Below, one piece after another: positions 1-8,575 of a stretch of 64,000 bases of DNA; position 1 is the stretch's first letter, and each line of letters opens with the position of its first letter. The notes beneath the pieces are model-generated. The model did no database searches and had not been told where the DNA came from. It was given only the letters and a program-made list of their open reading frames with translations. The position numbers and the translations under genes are program-made. This stretch comes from Peiella sedimenti. GTDB lineage: Bacteria > Pseudomonadota > Alphaproteobacteria > Caulobacterales > Caulobacteraceae. The stretch spans positions 248,001 through 312,000 of the forward strand of contig NZ_JAUKTR010000002.1 in the NCBI RefSeq assembly GCF_030504955.1, written 5' to 3'.

Positions 1-80
1 TGTTCGATGAGATGAGGCTCGAGGAGACGTCCCAGGCGGCCCTTATGGGCTACCTCTGGAGCCACCGCATCATCGGCTGA
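1..80 (+). CDS. 3' end of an unidentified gene (partial)
   Basis: Only about 25 codons enter the window. Read from base 3, the frame runs without a stop to TGA at 78-80 and ends in ...SHRIIG. This is too short to assign a family. The gene converges on the polysaccharide exporter ATPase with only 7 bases between the two stops, and the neighbours make surface glycans, so a role in glycan synthesis is a guess from position alone. Confidence 0.45.
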   Translation, partial: FDEMRLEETSQAALMGYLWSHRIIG

Positions 81-87
81 CCCAGGC

Positions 88-828
88 TTAGAAGTTGCCG
101 GGCGAGTCCTTGACCAGACCGAAGTACAGCGGCTTGCCCTTCTCCAGGACGAGCACCTTGTTGCACACCGTATCGACAAGCTTGGGGTTGTGCGTCGCCA
201 GCACCGCGACCCGCGCCGAGCTGAACATCGCATTCATCCGGGCCGTGGCCCGCTCCACGAACTCGGCGTCGCCCGCCGACAGCCACTCGTCCATGACGAG
301 CACGTCGGTGTCGATGGCCGTGGCCGTCGAGAACAGCAGCCGCGCGAACATGCCCGATGAGTAGGTGCGAACGGGCAGCTCGAAGTAGTTCTCGAGGCCG
401 GAGAAGGCCACGATTTCGGGGATGCGCGCCTCGATCTCGTCCTTCTTCAGGCCCTTCAGCCGCAGCATGGTCTTGACGTTCTCGCGGCCGGTCGCCTCGT
501 GCTCCAGTCCGAAGGACAGGTCGAGGAAGGACGACACCTTGCCGCGCACGGACACCCGCCCCGTGTCCGGCTCATAGATGCCGGCCAGCACCTTCAGCAG
601 CGTCGATTTGCCCGAGCCGTTGGGGCCGATGATGGCCAGACGGTCGCCCTCCTCGAGGGTGAAGCTGATGCCGTCCAGGGCCAGCACCGTCACGGTCTCG
701 TGCTTGGCCTTGAGCAGCCGGCCGCCCACGGCGCGGTTCAGGACGGCGTTGCGCAGCGACCGGGCCCGCATGGAAAGCACGGGATAGTGGAGCCGCAGGT
801 GTTCTGCCTCAATGACGGGCGCGCTCAT
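88..828 (-). CDS. Polysaccharide/O-antigen ABC exporter, ATP-binding subunit (Wzt/KpsT type)
   Basis: This 246-residue ATPase should power export of an undecaprenyl-linked glycan across the inner membrane with the permease encoded just upstream. The Walker A motif GPNGSGKST is at about residues 68-76, the YSSGM signature at 156-160 (the form usual in Wzt/KpsT proteins), and Walker B DVLVMDEW at 175-182. A switch histidine lies in LATHNPK near the C-terminus. There is no long C-terminal carbohydrate-binding domain as in E. coli O9a Wzt, so it is a short KpsT/TagH-like form. It starts 16 bases after the permease stop, so the two are probably co-transcribed. The exported glycan cannot be named from sequence. 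Confidence 0.88.
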   Translation of the reverse strand: MSAPVIEAEHLRLHYPVLSMRARSLRNAVLNRAVGGRLLKAKHETVTVLALDGISFTLEEGDRLAIIGPNGSGKSTLLKVLAGIYEPDTGRVSVRGKVSSFLDLSFGLEHEATGRENVKTMLRLKGLKKDEIEARIPEIVAFSGLENYFELPVRTYSSGMFARLLFSTATAIDTDVLVMDEWLSAGDAEFVERATARMNAMFSSARVAVLATHNPKLVDTVCNKVLVLEKGKPLYFGLVKDSPGNF

Positions 829-844
829 GACAATTCCAAACCTA

Positions 845-1639
845 CTAGAGCCAGAACGGCAGGCGCCGCCGATAGAGGGCGAAGGCGATGAAATAGGCCG
901 CGATCGTCACGGCTACGATGATGGCCGCTACCGCCCAGACCGTGGGGGGCAGACCCTTGCCGAGCAGCGGATCACGGACGATCGAAAGCATGTAGTACAT
1001 GGGATTGTACAGGTAGACCCCGGCCCGCTCGGGGCTCACCGCCTCGGGGCGCCAGAAGATGGGCGTGAGGAAGAACAGCAGCTGGCCCAGTTGCGGCAGC
1101 ATGAAGCGAACATCCCGGAAGCGCGCGGCCACCAGTCCGGCCAGTCCGCTCGCGAACGTGGCGAAGATGATCAGCAGGATGAGCCCCGGGATCACCTGCC
1201 AGTGAATGCCGACGAAATAGCGGAGCACGAGCAGCGTTACGCCCAGCACCACAAGATTGTGCGCCAGGGTGATCAGGGCGCGCGTCACGTAGCGGAAGAG
1301 ATAGAAGGAGGTCGGCAGAGCGTTGTTCTGGATCGCGCCCGCCTGGCCGATGAACACCTCTGGTCCCTCATACAGGTAAAGTGCGGCGATTTGCCATGTC
1401 ACAAGGCCCGCCATGATGTAGGGCAGGACTTCATGCAGGGGCTCCCCGAAGATGCTGCCGAAAACGAAGGCCAGCGAGATGGACGTCCCCGCCATGGTGC
1501 CGGCGGTCCAGAAGGGGCCGAGAATCGAACGGCGATAGCGGGCGACCGTATCGCTCCAGGCCATCGTCCCCCAGATGTCCCGCAGCGACCAGCCACGCCG
1601 GAGGTCACCTAGAACGGTGTTGGAAAAAGCGCTTTGCAT
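845..1639 (-). CDS. ABC-2 type polysaccharide export permease (Wzm/KpsM type)
   Basis: A 264-residue membrane protein that should form the channel of the glycan exporter. The N-terminal cytoplasmic stretch ending RYRRSILGPFWT is the hallmark entry to the first membrane helix in Wzm/KpsM permeases. About six hydrophobic segments follow, with the typical FFLTPIFW and YNPMYYML motifs before the last helices. It precedes its ATPase in the same transcription direction. A 69-base gap separates it from the glycosyltransferase upstream, so the operon probably runs rmlA, glycosyltransferase, permease, ATPase. The substrate (O-antigen, capsule or holdfast-related glycan) is unknown. Confidence 0.88.
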   Translation of the reverse strand: MQSAFSNTVLGDLRRGWSLRDIWGTMAWSDTVARYRRSILGPFWTAGTMAGTSISLAFVFGSIFGEPLHEVLPYIMAGLVTWQIAALYLYEGPEVFIGQAGAIQNNALPTSFYLFRYVTRALITLAHNLVVLGVTLLVLRYFVGIHWQVIPGLILLIIFATFASGLAGLVAARFRDVRFMLPQLGQLLFFLTPIFWRPEAVSPERAGVYLYNPMYYMLSIVRDPLLGKGLPPTVWAVAAIIVAVTIAAYFIAFALYRRRLPFWL

Positions 1640-1708
1640 AAGGGATTTCGAAGGTTCGCGAGGACGGGGGCCTGTATAGGGGGGTGGGCCGTCGTCCGCA
1701 ACACGCGA

Positions 1709-3526
1709 TCAGCCGCGGGGTCGGCCGGTCTCGTCCTGGCGCGTCAGGCGCGGCGAATACCAGGGATCGTCCGCGATCCGGTCTCCCCAGGCGGCCCGGA
1801 AGGCCGTTTGCTCCGCTAGCGTGCGCCGCCGCTGCTCCGGCGCCCGGTCGCTGGGGCGGGACTGGCTTTCGTGGTGAATGAGCCGGGCGTGGGGCGTGTA
1901 AATCGCCTTCAGCCCCGCCGCGTCCAGCTTCAGGCAGAGGTCCACATCGTTGAGCGTGACTGGGTAGCGCGCCTCGTCCATGCCGCCGACCGCCAGATAG
2001 GCCGCCTTGCGCACCACCAGGCAGGCGGCGGTCACGGCCGACCGCCGTTGCACGTAGGCCAGATGCGCATGGCCTGCGACCGCGCTTTCCGGGAGTCCGC
2101 GCCACGGGTGGCCCGCCACGCCGCCGACGCCCAGGGCCACCCCCGCGTGCTGAATGGTCCGGTCCGGAAACAGCAGCAGCGGTCCCACGGCGCCGACGTC
2201 GGGCCGCAGGGCCTCTCCGACGAGGGTCTTGAGCCAGCCGCCGTCCACCACCTCGATGTCGTTGTTGACCAGAGCGAGAACCTCGCCGGAGGCCATAGCA
2301 ACGGCGCGATTGTTCAGGCGCGAGAAGTTGAAGGGCCCGTCGTCGCGCAGAATGCGCACGCGCGGGTCGTCCCTCCGCGCGTCCATAAGCCTCAGGGCCT
2401 CGACGTCCTGTGTTCCGTTGTCGACGATGATCAGCTCAAGGTCCGGATAGTCCGTGCGGTCGAGCACGCCCTCCAGGACCACGCGCAGCAGCTCGGGCCG
2501 GTCACGCGTGGGAATGATGACGCTGACGGGGGGCAGGGCGGTGGGGGCGGGCGGCCGCAGGTCGAGCGGCTCCGGCGGCGATCCGGACCGCGACAGCAGG
2601 GGCAGGGCCAGCCGTCCGATCGCCGCGCCCTGGCCCTGACGGTCAAGCTTGAGAAGCGCCCGATGGCCGTCGGCGGGCGCGGGTCCGCGGAAGGCCGTGA
2701 GCCGACCGCTGTAGGCGACCTGCTGCGCCAGATCGACGTCCCACTCGGGCTTGGCCGTCTCGACACCGTCGATGATCTCGTCGGCATAGAGGGCGATCAC
2801 CTCGGGCCGCTGCTGGAGCTCGGCCGCCAGAGCCGCCAGGGCGTCGGGACGCAGCACGTCCCCGGCGGCCACGCGCACGGCCGCGTCCGCGGGCGCCGCG
2901 CCCAGCGACCAGGCCTTCAGGGTCTGCCGCTCGAGGCTCGCCAGGGTGCGCGCGCGGCCTTCCGCCTCGTCGCCCACCACGTCCACGCGGAAGCTGAAGT
3001 CGGGCGCCTCCGGTGACGATATCGATCCGTCTGGACCCCCAGCGGTCTGCCCCACCGGCCTCAGGGCCAGGGGCTGGTCCCGCCGACGGGCCGCGCCGAG
3101 GGCGCGCGCGATCCGCTTGGGATCGCCGCTGGCGATCAGGCGAAGAACCCGCGCGGCGAAAAGCCCAAGCCGAGCCGCCGGCCCCAGGCGCTCCAGCCGC
3201 AGGCCGGGCAGGCGGCGCTCGCCCGCGCCCTCCTGGAGCCACAGCCGAACCGATTGGGCGCCGCCGGCGGTGCGGAAAATGCGGCTCTGCCCCGGACGCA
3301 GGGTCAGGCTGGCCCAGTCGCCGGTCTCCTCGCCCCAGAGGTCGAGGGTCAGGTCGCCGCCCTCGTCGCGCTCGAGGCTCAGGCGCCACCAGCCAGGCGC
3401 CAATCGCACCGGCTCAAGGTCCATACGGCTCCAGGGCCGGGCGCAGCGGACCCGGTCGCCCAGAATCTCCGCCCCCTGCGACGCCGCGACCCCGAGGCCA
3501 AGCAGGTCGATCCGATCGGACGCCAC
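1709..3526 (-). CDS. Large glycosyltransferase family 2 protein, apparently tandem-domain
   Basis: A 605-residue protein whose C-terminal half, from about residue 330, is a clear GT2 (GT-A fold) glycosyltransferase: VSVIIPTRDRPELL, then LELIIVDNGT and ALVNNDIEV, a DxD-like metal site. A middle part (about 180-320) looks like an eroded first GT2 domain; ALYADEII matches the YxDED block of tandem GT2 enzymes. The first about 150 residues are not recognised. The start is GTG at 3524-3526, only 5 bases after the rmlA stop, so the genes look translationally coupled. It probably adds a sugar to the exported glycan; donor and acceptor are unknown. Confidence 0.8.
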   Translation of the reverse strand: MASDRIDLLGLGVAASQGAEILGDRVRCARPWSRMDLEPVRLAPGWWRLSLERDEGGDLTLDLWGEETGDWASLTLRPGQSRIFRTAGGAQSVRLWLQEGAGERRLPGLRLERLGPAARLGLFAARVLRLIASGDPKRIARALGAARRRDQPLALRPVGQTAGGPDGSISSPEAPDFSFRVDVVGDEAEGRARTLASLERQTLKAWSLGAAPADAAVRVAAGDVLRPDALAALAAELQQRPEVIALYADEIIDGVETAKPEWDVDLAQQVAYSGRLTAFRGPAPADGHRALLKLDRQGQGAAIGRLALPLLSRSGSPPEPLDLRPPAPTALPPVSVIIPTRDRPELLRVVLEGVLDRTDYPDLELIIVDNGTQDVEALRLMDARRDDPRVRILRDDGPFNFSRLNNRAVAMASGEVLALVNNDIEVVDGGWLKTLVGEALRPDVGAVGPLLLFPDRTIQHAGVALGVGGVAGHPWRGLPESAVAGHAHLAYVQRRSAVTAACLVVRKAAYLAVGGMDEARYPVTLNDVDLCLKLDAAGLKAIYTPHARLIHHESQSRPSDRAPEQRRRTLAEQTAFRAAWGDRIADDPWYSPRLTRQDETGRPRG

Positions 3527-3531
3527 CGCGT

Positions 3532-4392
3532 TCAGCCGATCAGGCCGTAAAGGTACTGGCCGTACTCGGTGTTGCGCATCTCGTGGGCCAGGCGGCTCAA
3601 CTGTTCGGCGTCGATATAGCCGCGCTCGAAGGCCGTCTCTTCGGGGCAGGCCACCTTCAGCGCCTGCCGATGCTCCACCGCCCGCACGAAATCAGAGGCC
3701 TCGGCCATAGAGGCGTGCGTGCCCGTGTCCAGCCAGGCGTAGCCGCGCGGCAGCTTCACCACGTTCAGCTGACCCCGCTCCAGATAGAGGCGGTTGAGGT
3801 CGGTGATCTCCAGCTCGCCCCGCGCCGACGGGGTGATCGATTTCGCCAGTTCGGTGACCGCCGCGTCGTAGAGATAGAGCCCCGTCACCGCCCAGGGCGA
3901 CTTCGGGGTCTTCGGCTTTTCCTCCAGCGAGATCGCCCGGCCGTCCGCGTCGAACTCCACGACGCCGTAGCGTTCCGGATCCCTCACCCGATAGGCGAAG
4001 ACGGTGGCCCCGCCCAGCTTGGCGGCGTCGGCGATGCGGCCGCTCAGGCGCGGCCCGAAGAAGATGTTGTCGCCCAGGATCAGGGCGGCCGGCCCTCCGG
4101 CCACGAAGGCCTCGCCCACCCGGAAGGCGTCGGCGATGCCCCTGGGCTCCTCCTGAACCGCGTACGAGAAGCTGACGCCCCAGTCCGTCCCGTCGCCCAG
4201 CAGCCGCTCGAACAGGGGCAGGTCGTTGGGAGTCGAGATGATCAGGATGTCGCGGACGCCCGCCCGCATCAGCGTGTTCAGCGGGTAGTAGATCATCGGC
4301 TTGTCGTAGATGGGCATCAGCTGCTTGCTGACCGCCTTGGTGGCCGGATACAGCCGCGTGCCCGACCCGCCCGCCAGGATGATCCCCTTCAT
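3532..4392 (-). CDS. rmlA: Glucose-1-phosphate thymidylyltransferase (RmlA/RfbA)
   Basis: Makes dTDP-glucose from glucose 1-phosphate and dTTP, the first step to dTDP-rhamnose and other dTDP-deoxysugars. The start [15 protein letters not shown] is the nucleotidyltransferase signature, followed by [25 protein letters not shown] and EKPKTPKS, all typical of the RmlA short form. ATG at 4390-4392 gives the usual MKGIILAGG start. An in-frame GTG at 4407, with GGAGG 7 bases before it, would add five residues and cannot be excluded. The partners rmlB, rmlC and rmlD are not in the window, so the pathway must be completed elsewhere or the dTDP-sugar goes another way. Confidence 0.95.
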   Translation of the reverse strand: MKGIILAGGSGTRLYPATKAVSKQLMPIYDKPMIYYPLNTLMRAGVRDILIISTPNDLPLFERLLGDGTDWGVSFSYAVQEEPRGIADAFRVGEAFVAGGPAALILGDNIFFGPRLSGRIADAAKLGGATVFAYRVRDPERYGVVEFDADGRAISLEEKPKTPKSPWAVTGLYLYDAAVTELAKSITPSARGELEITDLNRLYLERGQLNVVKLPRGYAWLDTGTHASMAEASDFVRAVEHRQALKVACPEETAFERGYIDAEQLSRLAHEMRNTEYGQYLYGLIG

Positions 4393-4475
4393 CGCCTCGT
4401 CCTGCACGCCGTCACCTCCACCCTTCCTTGTAGCCGTCCCCGCACAACCTCGCCACGAGGAAAAGCGTTCTGCGC

Positions 4476-5066
4476 CTAGGGCTTGACGGTAAACCAGGTG
4501 GGGTAGTGCGAGGCCCAGTCCTCGGCGGGCTCCAGCGGCTCAATCACGTAGCGGGGACAGCCGTGCTGTTCCAGGAAGGCGTCCACCGCCTGGACGACCA
4601 GCGGAAAGGTCTCGTGATAGTCGTCGCCGCCGAAAATGCCGCCCGAGCGGCACTTGGGCCACCAGTCACGGAAGGTGCGGCCGCCCTCCTCGCCGGTGTG
4701 GGCGTAGCCGTCCACATAGACGAAGTCGAAATAGCCGTCCGGAAACAGGTCCAACGCCTCGTCGAAGCGCAGGCGCAGGGCGCCGTTCCGTTCACGGAAG
4801 GGCTCCAGATTGCGCAGCGCCTTCTTGTACTCCTCCACGTCGGGGCCCCGATCCCCGGACCACATGTCGATGCTGTAGAGGAAGGACAGGCGCGAGCGGG
4901 CCAGAATCTTGGCCGAGAACCGGCCCTCGGCCACGCCCAGCTCCACCCCTATGCCGCCAGGCTTGAGCAGACGGGCGATGTCGTCGCGGCGCCTCAGGCC
5001 CGCCAGGGCCTCGCCATGTTCGGCCAGGAAGGCGTTCAGCGTCGGATAGTCGAAGGTCGAGGACAT
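4476..5066 (-). CDS. Class I SAM-dependent methyltransferase (Methyltransf_24 type)
   Basis: A 196-residue protein with motif [16 protein letters not shown] at about residues 38-52, an acidic ribose-binding end to the next strand (SIDMW), and [12 protein letters not shown], the motif-IV region of Methyltransf_24-like enzymes often found in glycan clusters. ATG at 5066 gives MSSTFDYP; the open frame continues upstream to 5246, but that extension is Arg/Pro-rich and overlaps the next gene. It lies between rmlA and the DUF2793 gene, so glycan methylation is plausible. The substrate cannot be read from sequence. Confidence 0.75.
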   Translation of the reverse strand: MSSTFDYPTLNAFLAEHGEALAGLRRRDDIARLLKPGGIGVELGVAEGRFSAKILARSRLSFLYSIDMWSGDRGPDVEEYKKALRNLEPFRERNGALRLRFDEALDLFPDGYFDFVYVDGYAHTGEEGGRTFRDWWPKCRSGGIFGGDDYHETFPLVVQAVDAFLEQHGCPRYVIEPLEPAEDWASHYPTWFTVKP

Positions 5067-5118
5067 GGCGGACTGGATAGCCCGATCTCGCCGGGGCCGC
5101 CACGCCTGGGGATCAGCC

Positions 5119-6237
5119 TCAGCCCAGGGCGACCCAGGCTGCGCCGTCAAATCCCCGGAAGGCTGATAGGGTCGAGTCGAAATAGACCTCGCCGGCCTGG
5201 GGCGCGTCGGGCGGCGACGACAGGGGCATGAGCCGCAAGGCGCCATTGGGCTGGAAGCGGACCGTCGTCCGCCGAGCCACCGAGCCCAGAGGGGTCGTCT
5301 CGAAGCTGATCGCCGTGCCGTGGGCCGTGGCGGTGAAGGTCTCCTCGGCGATCAGCTGAAAGGCCACGGCGTTGCCGCTCAGCGCCCCGCCGCTGTGCTG
5401 CGCCCGGCCGTAAAAGCCCAGCAGGCGGTCGCCGGCCAGGGCCCCGCCGGGCGCCTCGGGCGTTCCGCGGCTCTTGGCGCCCGTCACATTGATGCCTGCG
5501 GAGCTCTCGGCGTAGATCGCCGCCTGAACCGTGGGCGCGCTCACATCGGTGGTCTGGATGTCGAGGGCTGCGGCCGGCGCCGACAGGTTCACCCCGACGC
5601 GCCCCTGCGGGTCGGCCACCAGCACGTCGCGCCAGACTTCCGGCTCCGAGGCGGCCCGGACACGGAGCCGGCCGCCGTCGGTCAGGCAGATCTCGGCCTG
5701 GCCCTCGTAGTCGGTCTGGAAAAGGAGGGAGGCCACGGCCTCGGAGGTGCGACGGTCCAGCACCAGTCTCACATCGCCCGGCGCAGGACTGTCCGGCGCG
5801 GAGAACAGCGCCGTGTTCAGCCGGGCGCTGAGGGCCAGGTCGGGGTCCAGCGGCGCCCTGCCCAAGGCCAGGCGGTCGAGCGCGAGCTCACGGATCGTCT
5901 CGTCCAGCGCCGTCCACCCGCCCTCGCCGCGCACCAGCAAGAGGCTCTCGTCCGCCACGAAGAGGCACATGCCGAGGGGCGGACTGAGTTCGCGCCACCC
6001 GCCGAGGAAGACGGCGACGGAGCCGGGCGTCATCAGCGACCAGGCGTCGCCGGCCGGGTCGTCCACCAGCAGATAGGCGTCGCCGTCGGCGGGCGCTTCG
6101 GGTTGGGCCTCAAGGGTGCGGCTGAGCACCCGACAATGAATCAGGGCGTCCAGCGCCGCCAGGGATTCGTTCAGGGTGACGTGCTTGCGCGCCTGGTTCT
6201 CGATCAGGAACGGCAGGTGAAGGCGGGGCGTCTGCAT
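5119..6237 (-). CDS. DUF2793-domain protein, phage/GTA tail-fibre-like
   Basis: A 372-residue protein starting MQTPRLHLPFLIENQARKH and continuing VTLNESLAALDAL, the recognisable opening of DUF2793 proteins, which are frequent among phage and gene-transfer-agent (GTA) fibre or spike proteins. Next comes a W/G-rich block (FLGGWRELSPPLGM, GEGGWTAL) typical of the domain. The end, APQAGEVYFDSTLSAFRGFDGAAWVAL, is the usual tail-fibre style C-terminus. No chaperone or other virion gene is adjacent. It is flanked by a glycan methyltransferase and glmS, so it is either a phage remnant or a dispersed fibre gene. ATG at 6237 was chosen because it begins the conserved block; a start at 6264 adds 9 residues. 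Confidence 0.7.
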   Translation of the reverse strand: MQTPRLHLPFLIENQARKHVTLNESLAALDALIHCRVLSRTLEAQPEAPADGDAYLLVDDPAGDAWSLMTPGSVAVFLGGWRELSPPLGMCLFVADESLLLVRGEGGWTALDETIRELALDRLALGRAPLDPDLALSARLNTALFSAPDSPAPGDVRLVLDRRTSEAVASLLFQTDYEGQAEICLTDGGRLRVRAASEPEVWRDVLVADPQGRVGVNLSAPAAALDIQTTDVSAPTVQAAIYAESSAGINVTGAKSRGTPEAPGGALAGDRLLGFYGRAQHSGGALSGNAVAFQLIAEETFTATAHGTAISFETTPLGSVARRTTVRFQPNGALRLMPLSSPPDAPQAGEVYFDSTLSAFRGFDGAAWVALG

Positions 6238-6445
6238 GGCGGGCTCCGGTGATTGCGCCCCCATTGTCCGGGCCCCCGCCGGACCGGGGATAAGCCCTCC
6301 CCGGGCCTCGTCCGCCTACGGGGGACCGCCGTCGCAAACCGGTGAAAACCCACGGATCGGCGGCCGGCCAAGCGCGACCGGCTCACGGATCGATGAGAGC
6401 ATAGGCCCTTAGCTCAGGCCGGTTATCGCCCGGACGGGCGGCGCC

Positions 6446-8266
6446 TTATTCCACCGTCACCGACTTGGCCAGGTTGCGCGGCTGATCCACATCGGTACCC
6501 TTCTGCACCGCGGTCAGATAGGCCAGCAGCTGCACCGGCACCGCATAGACCAGCGGGGCGATGAAGGGATCGCAGTCCGGCGCGACGATGCGGCGCAGAC
6601 CCGGCGCGTGGGGAACCTTGGCGTCTTGGGACGTGATCAGGATCACCTCGGCGCCGCGCGCGGCCACCTCCTGCACGTTCGAGACGGTCTTTTCGAACAC
6701 CTCGTCCGGCGGAGCCAGCACGACCACGGGCGTGGCCTCGTCGATCAGGGCGATGGGACCGTGCTTCAGCTCGCCGGCGGCGTAGCCCTCGGCGTGGATA
6801 TAGCTGATCTCCTTCAGCTTCAGCGCCCCTTCCATGGCCAGGGGGAACATGGCGCCCCGGCCCAGGAACAGCACGTCGCGGGCGCCGGCCAGGTCGTGGG
6901 CGACGGCGGTCATGGCTTCGCTGTGGTCGGCCACGGCCTGGGCGATCAGGCCCGGCGCCTCGAACAGGCGGGCGACCAGACGCGTCTCTTCCGCGGCGTC
7001 GATGCGGCCACGTTGCCGGGCGGCCGCCACGGCCAGGGCCAGCAGGGCCGACACCTGCGCCGTAAACGCCTTGGTCGAGGCCACGCCGATCTCCGGCCCG
7101 GCCCAGGTGGGCCACACGATCTCAGCCTCGCGGGCCATGGACGAGGTATGGACGTTGACCAGGCAGGCCGTCTTGAAACCCTGCGCCTTGCACCAGGTCA
7201 GGCCCGCCAGGGTGTCCGCGGTTTCGCCCGACTGGGACACGGCCAGGGCCAGCGTTCCCTTGGTCAGGGCCGGCTGGCGGTAGCGGAACTCTGAGGCCAC
7301 CTCCACGTCGCAGGGCAGGCCGGCCAGCTTCTCGAAGGCGTAGCGGCCGATCTCGCCCGCGTAGAAGGCGGTGCCGCAGGCGATGATCTGGATGCGCTCC
7401 ACCTCGGCGAAGTTCAGGCCGCCCGGCACGGTGGTTTGCCCGCTCACGGGATTGGCGAAGGCCGAAAGGGTCCTCTGACAGCTCTCGGGCTGCTCGTGGA
7501 TCTCCTTCTCCATGAAGTGACGGTAGTTGCCCTTCTCGACCAGGGCGGCCGAGGCCGGCACCGTGACCATGGGCCGTTCGACCGGGCGGTTCGCCTCATC
7601 GAAGATGCGGGCCGAGGCGTGGTCGATGACGACGCTGTCGCCGTCCTCGAGATAGGTGATGCGCTGGGTGAAGGGGCCAACCGCCAGGGCGTCCGAGCCG
7701 AGGAACATCTCCCCGTCGCCCCAGCCGACCACCAGCGGACTGCCGCGGCGCGCCCCCAGCATCAGGTCCGGATGGCCGTCCACCAGCACCGCCAGCGAAT
7801 AGGCGCCGTGCAGGCGGCCGACGACCGACTGAAAGGCCTTCACCGGATCGGCTTCGGTCTCCAGGGTCTCGTCCAGCAGGGCGGCGACCACCTCGGTGTC
7901 GGTGTCGCTCTCAAAGGCGCGGCCGCGCGCGGCCAGTTCGGCCTTCAGCTCGGCGTAGTTCTCGATGATGCCGTTGTGCACCAGCATGACGCGGCCGGCG
8001 CGGTGAGGGTGGGCGTTGGCCTCCGTCGGCGGGCCGTGCGTGGCCCAGCGGGTGTGGCCGATCCCGACCGCCGCCTTCAGCGGATCAGCGGCGTCGACCT
8101 CTTCCAGCGCGCGGATCTTGCCCGGCGCGCGGCGGCGCGCCAGCCCTGAGGACGTTACGCCGGCGATCCCGGCGGAGTCATAGCCGCGGTATTCCAGCCG
8201 GCGCAGGCTTTCAAGCAGGCGCGGGCCCACGTCGCTGGTCCCGACGATGCCGATGATGCCGCACAT
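6446..8266 (-). CDS. glmS: Glutamine-fructose-6-phosphate aminotransferase (GlmS)
   Basis: Makes glucosamine 6-phosphate for peptidoglycan and LPS. The start MCGIIGIVG gives the Cys2 nucleophile of the class II glutaminase domain. HTRWATHG and HNGIIENY follow, then two SIS sugar-isomerase domains (SQSGETADTL, GRGAMFPLAMEGALKLKE) and the conserved end NLAKSVTVE. Length is 606 residues, normal for the family. ATG at 8266 is fixed by the need for Cys2 and by AGGAGG 8 bases upstream. It diverges from metF across a 309-base intergenic region. No glmS ribozyme was seen or expected in this group. Confidence 0.98.
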   Translation of the reverse strand: MCGIIGIVGTSDVGPRLLESLRRLEYRGYDSAGIAGVTSSGLARRRAPGKIRALEEVDAADPLKAAVGIGHTRWATHGPPTEANAHPHRAGRVMLVHNGIIENYAELKAELAARGRAFESDTDTEVVAALLDETLETEADPVKAFQSVVGRLHGAYSLAVLVDGHPDLMLGARRGSPLVVGWGDGEMFLGSDALAVGPFTQRITYLEDGDSVVIDHASARIFDEANRPVERPMVTVPASAALVEKGNYRHFMEKEIHEQPESCQRTLSAFANPVSGQTTVPGGLNFAEVERIQIIACGTAFYAGEIGRYAFEKLAGLPCDVEVASEFRYRQPALTKGTLALAVSQSGETADTLAGLTWCKAQGFKTACLVNVHTSSMAREAEIVWPTWAGPEIGVASTKAFTAQVSALLALAVAAARQRGRIDAAEETRLVARLFEAPGLIAQAVADHSEAMTAVAHDLAGARDVLFLGRGAMFPLAMEGALKLKEISYIHAEGYAAGELKHGPIALIDEATPVVVLAPPDEVFEKTVSNVQEVAARGAEVILITSQDAKVPHAPGLRRIVAPDCDPFIAPLVYAVPVQLLAYLTAVQKGTDVDQPRNLAKSVTVE

Positions 8267-8575
8267 TTCGCGATCCTCCTTGGGGGGACTGCCCTTAGCA
8301 GAGCCGCGCCGCCAATCCACTGAAGCCGCGTTTCCGAACGTTTCCTTCGAGGAAGGTTCCGACGCGCCCCGTCCGGGGCGACGGCGGGCGTGATCATACA
8401 GGCGGCGTCGGGTCTTTGAAGGTCAGCCGCCCCATAGAGCGGGCCGCGCAAACATATAAGGACTTCTTTATATCCCAATGGACGCTTTGGTCTGCTTGGC
8501 TTAAGGTGCGGCCTCACGTCGGATCCGTACGCCGCTTGGCGGGCGGCGACGCCGAGTTTGGCCGGGCAACCTCGC
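8267..8575. other. Divergent intergenic region between glmS and metF
   Basis: This 309-base stretch has no convincing ORF. It holds the glmS ribosome binding site at its left edge and a 20-bp imperfect palindrome at 8454-8473 facing metF. About 100 bases of GC-rich leader precede the metF ATG. I looked for SAM-type riboswitch conserved blocks in that leader and did not recognise any. Confidence 0.6.
8454..8473. promoter_or_regulatory. Palindromic operator upstream of metF (SahR-like site)
   Basis: ATATAAGGACTTCTTTATAT is a near-perfect 20-bp palindrome with one mismatched pair. The same motif in perfect form lies directly upstream of ahcY at 16648-16667, and I saw no other copy in the window. 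Two copies, each before a methionine/SAH-cycle gene, argue for a shared regulator. ArsR-family SahR regulators of alphaproteobacteria are known to control ahcY, metF and metH, so SahR is the leading candidate by inference. Confidence 0.65.

Noticed and set aside
8337-8360. EcfG-like GGAAC-N15-CGTT facing glmS
   Set aside because: The spacer is 15, one shorter than the accepted 16-17, and the sequence is part of a GGAA/TTCC inverted repeat; not counted as a promoter.
8474-8575. Possible SAM-responsive riboswitch in the metF leader
   Set aside because: Expected because metF is often so controlled, but none of the conserved cores of SAM-I, SAM-II, SAH or SAM/SAH aptamers was recognised; the palindromic operator explains control.
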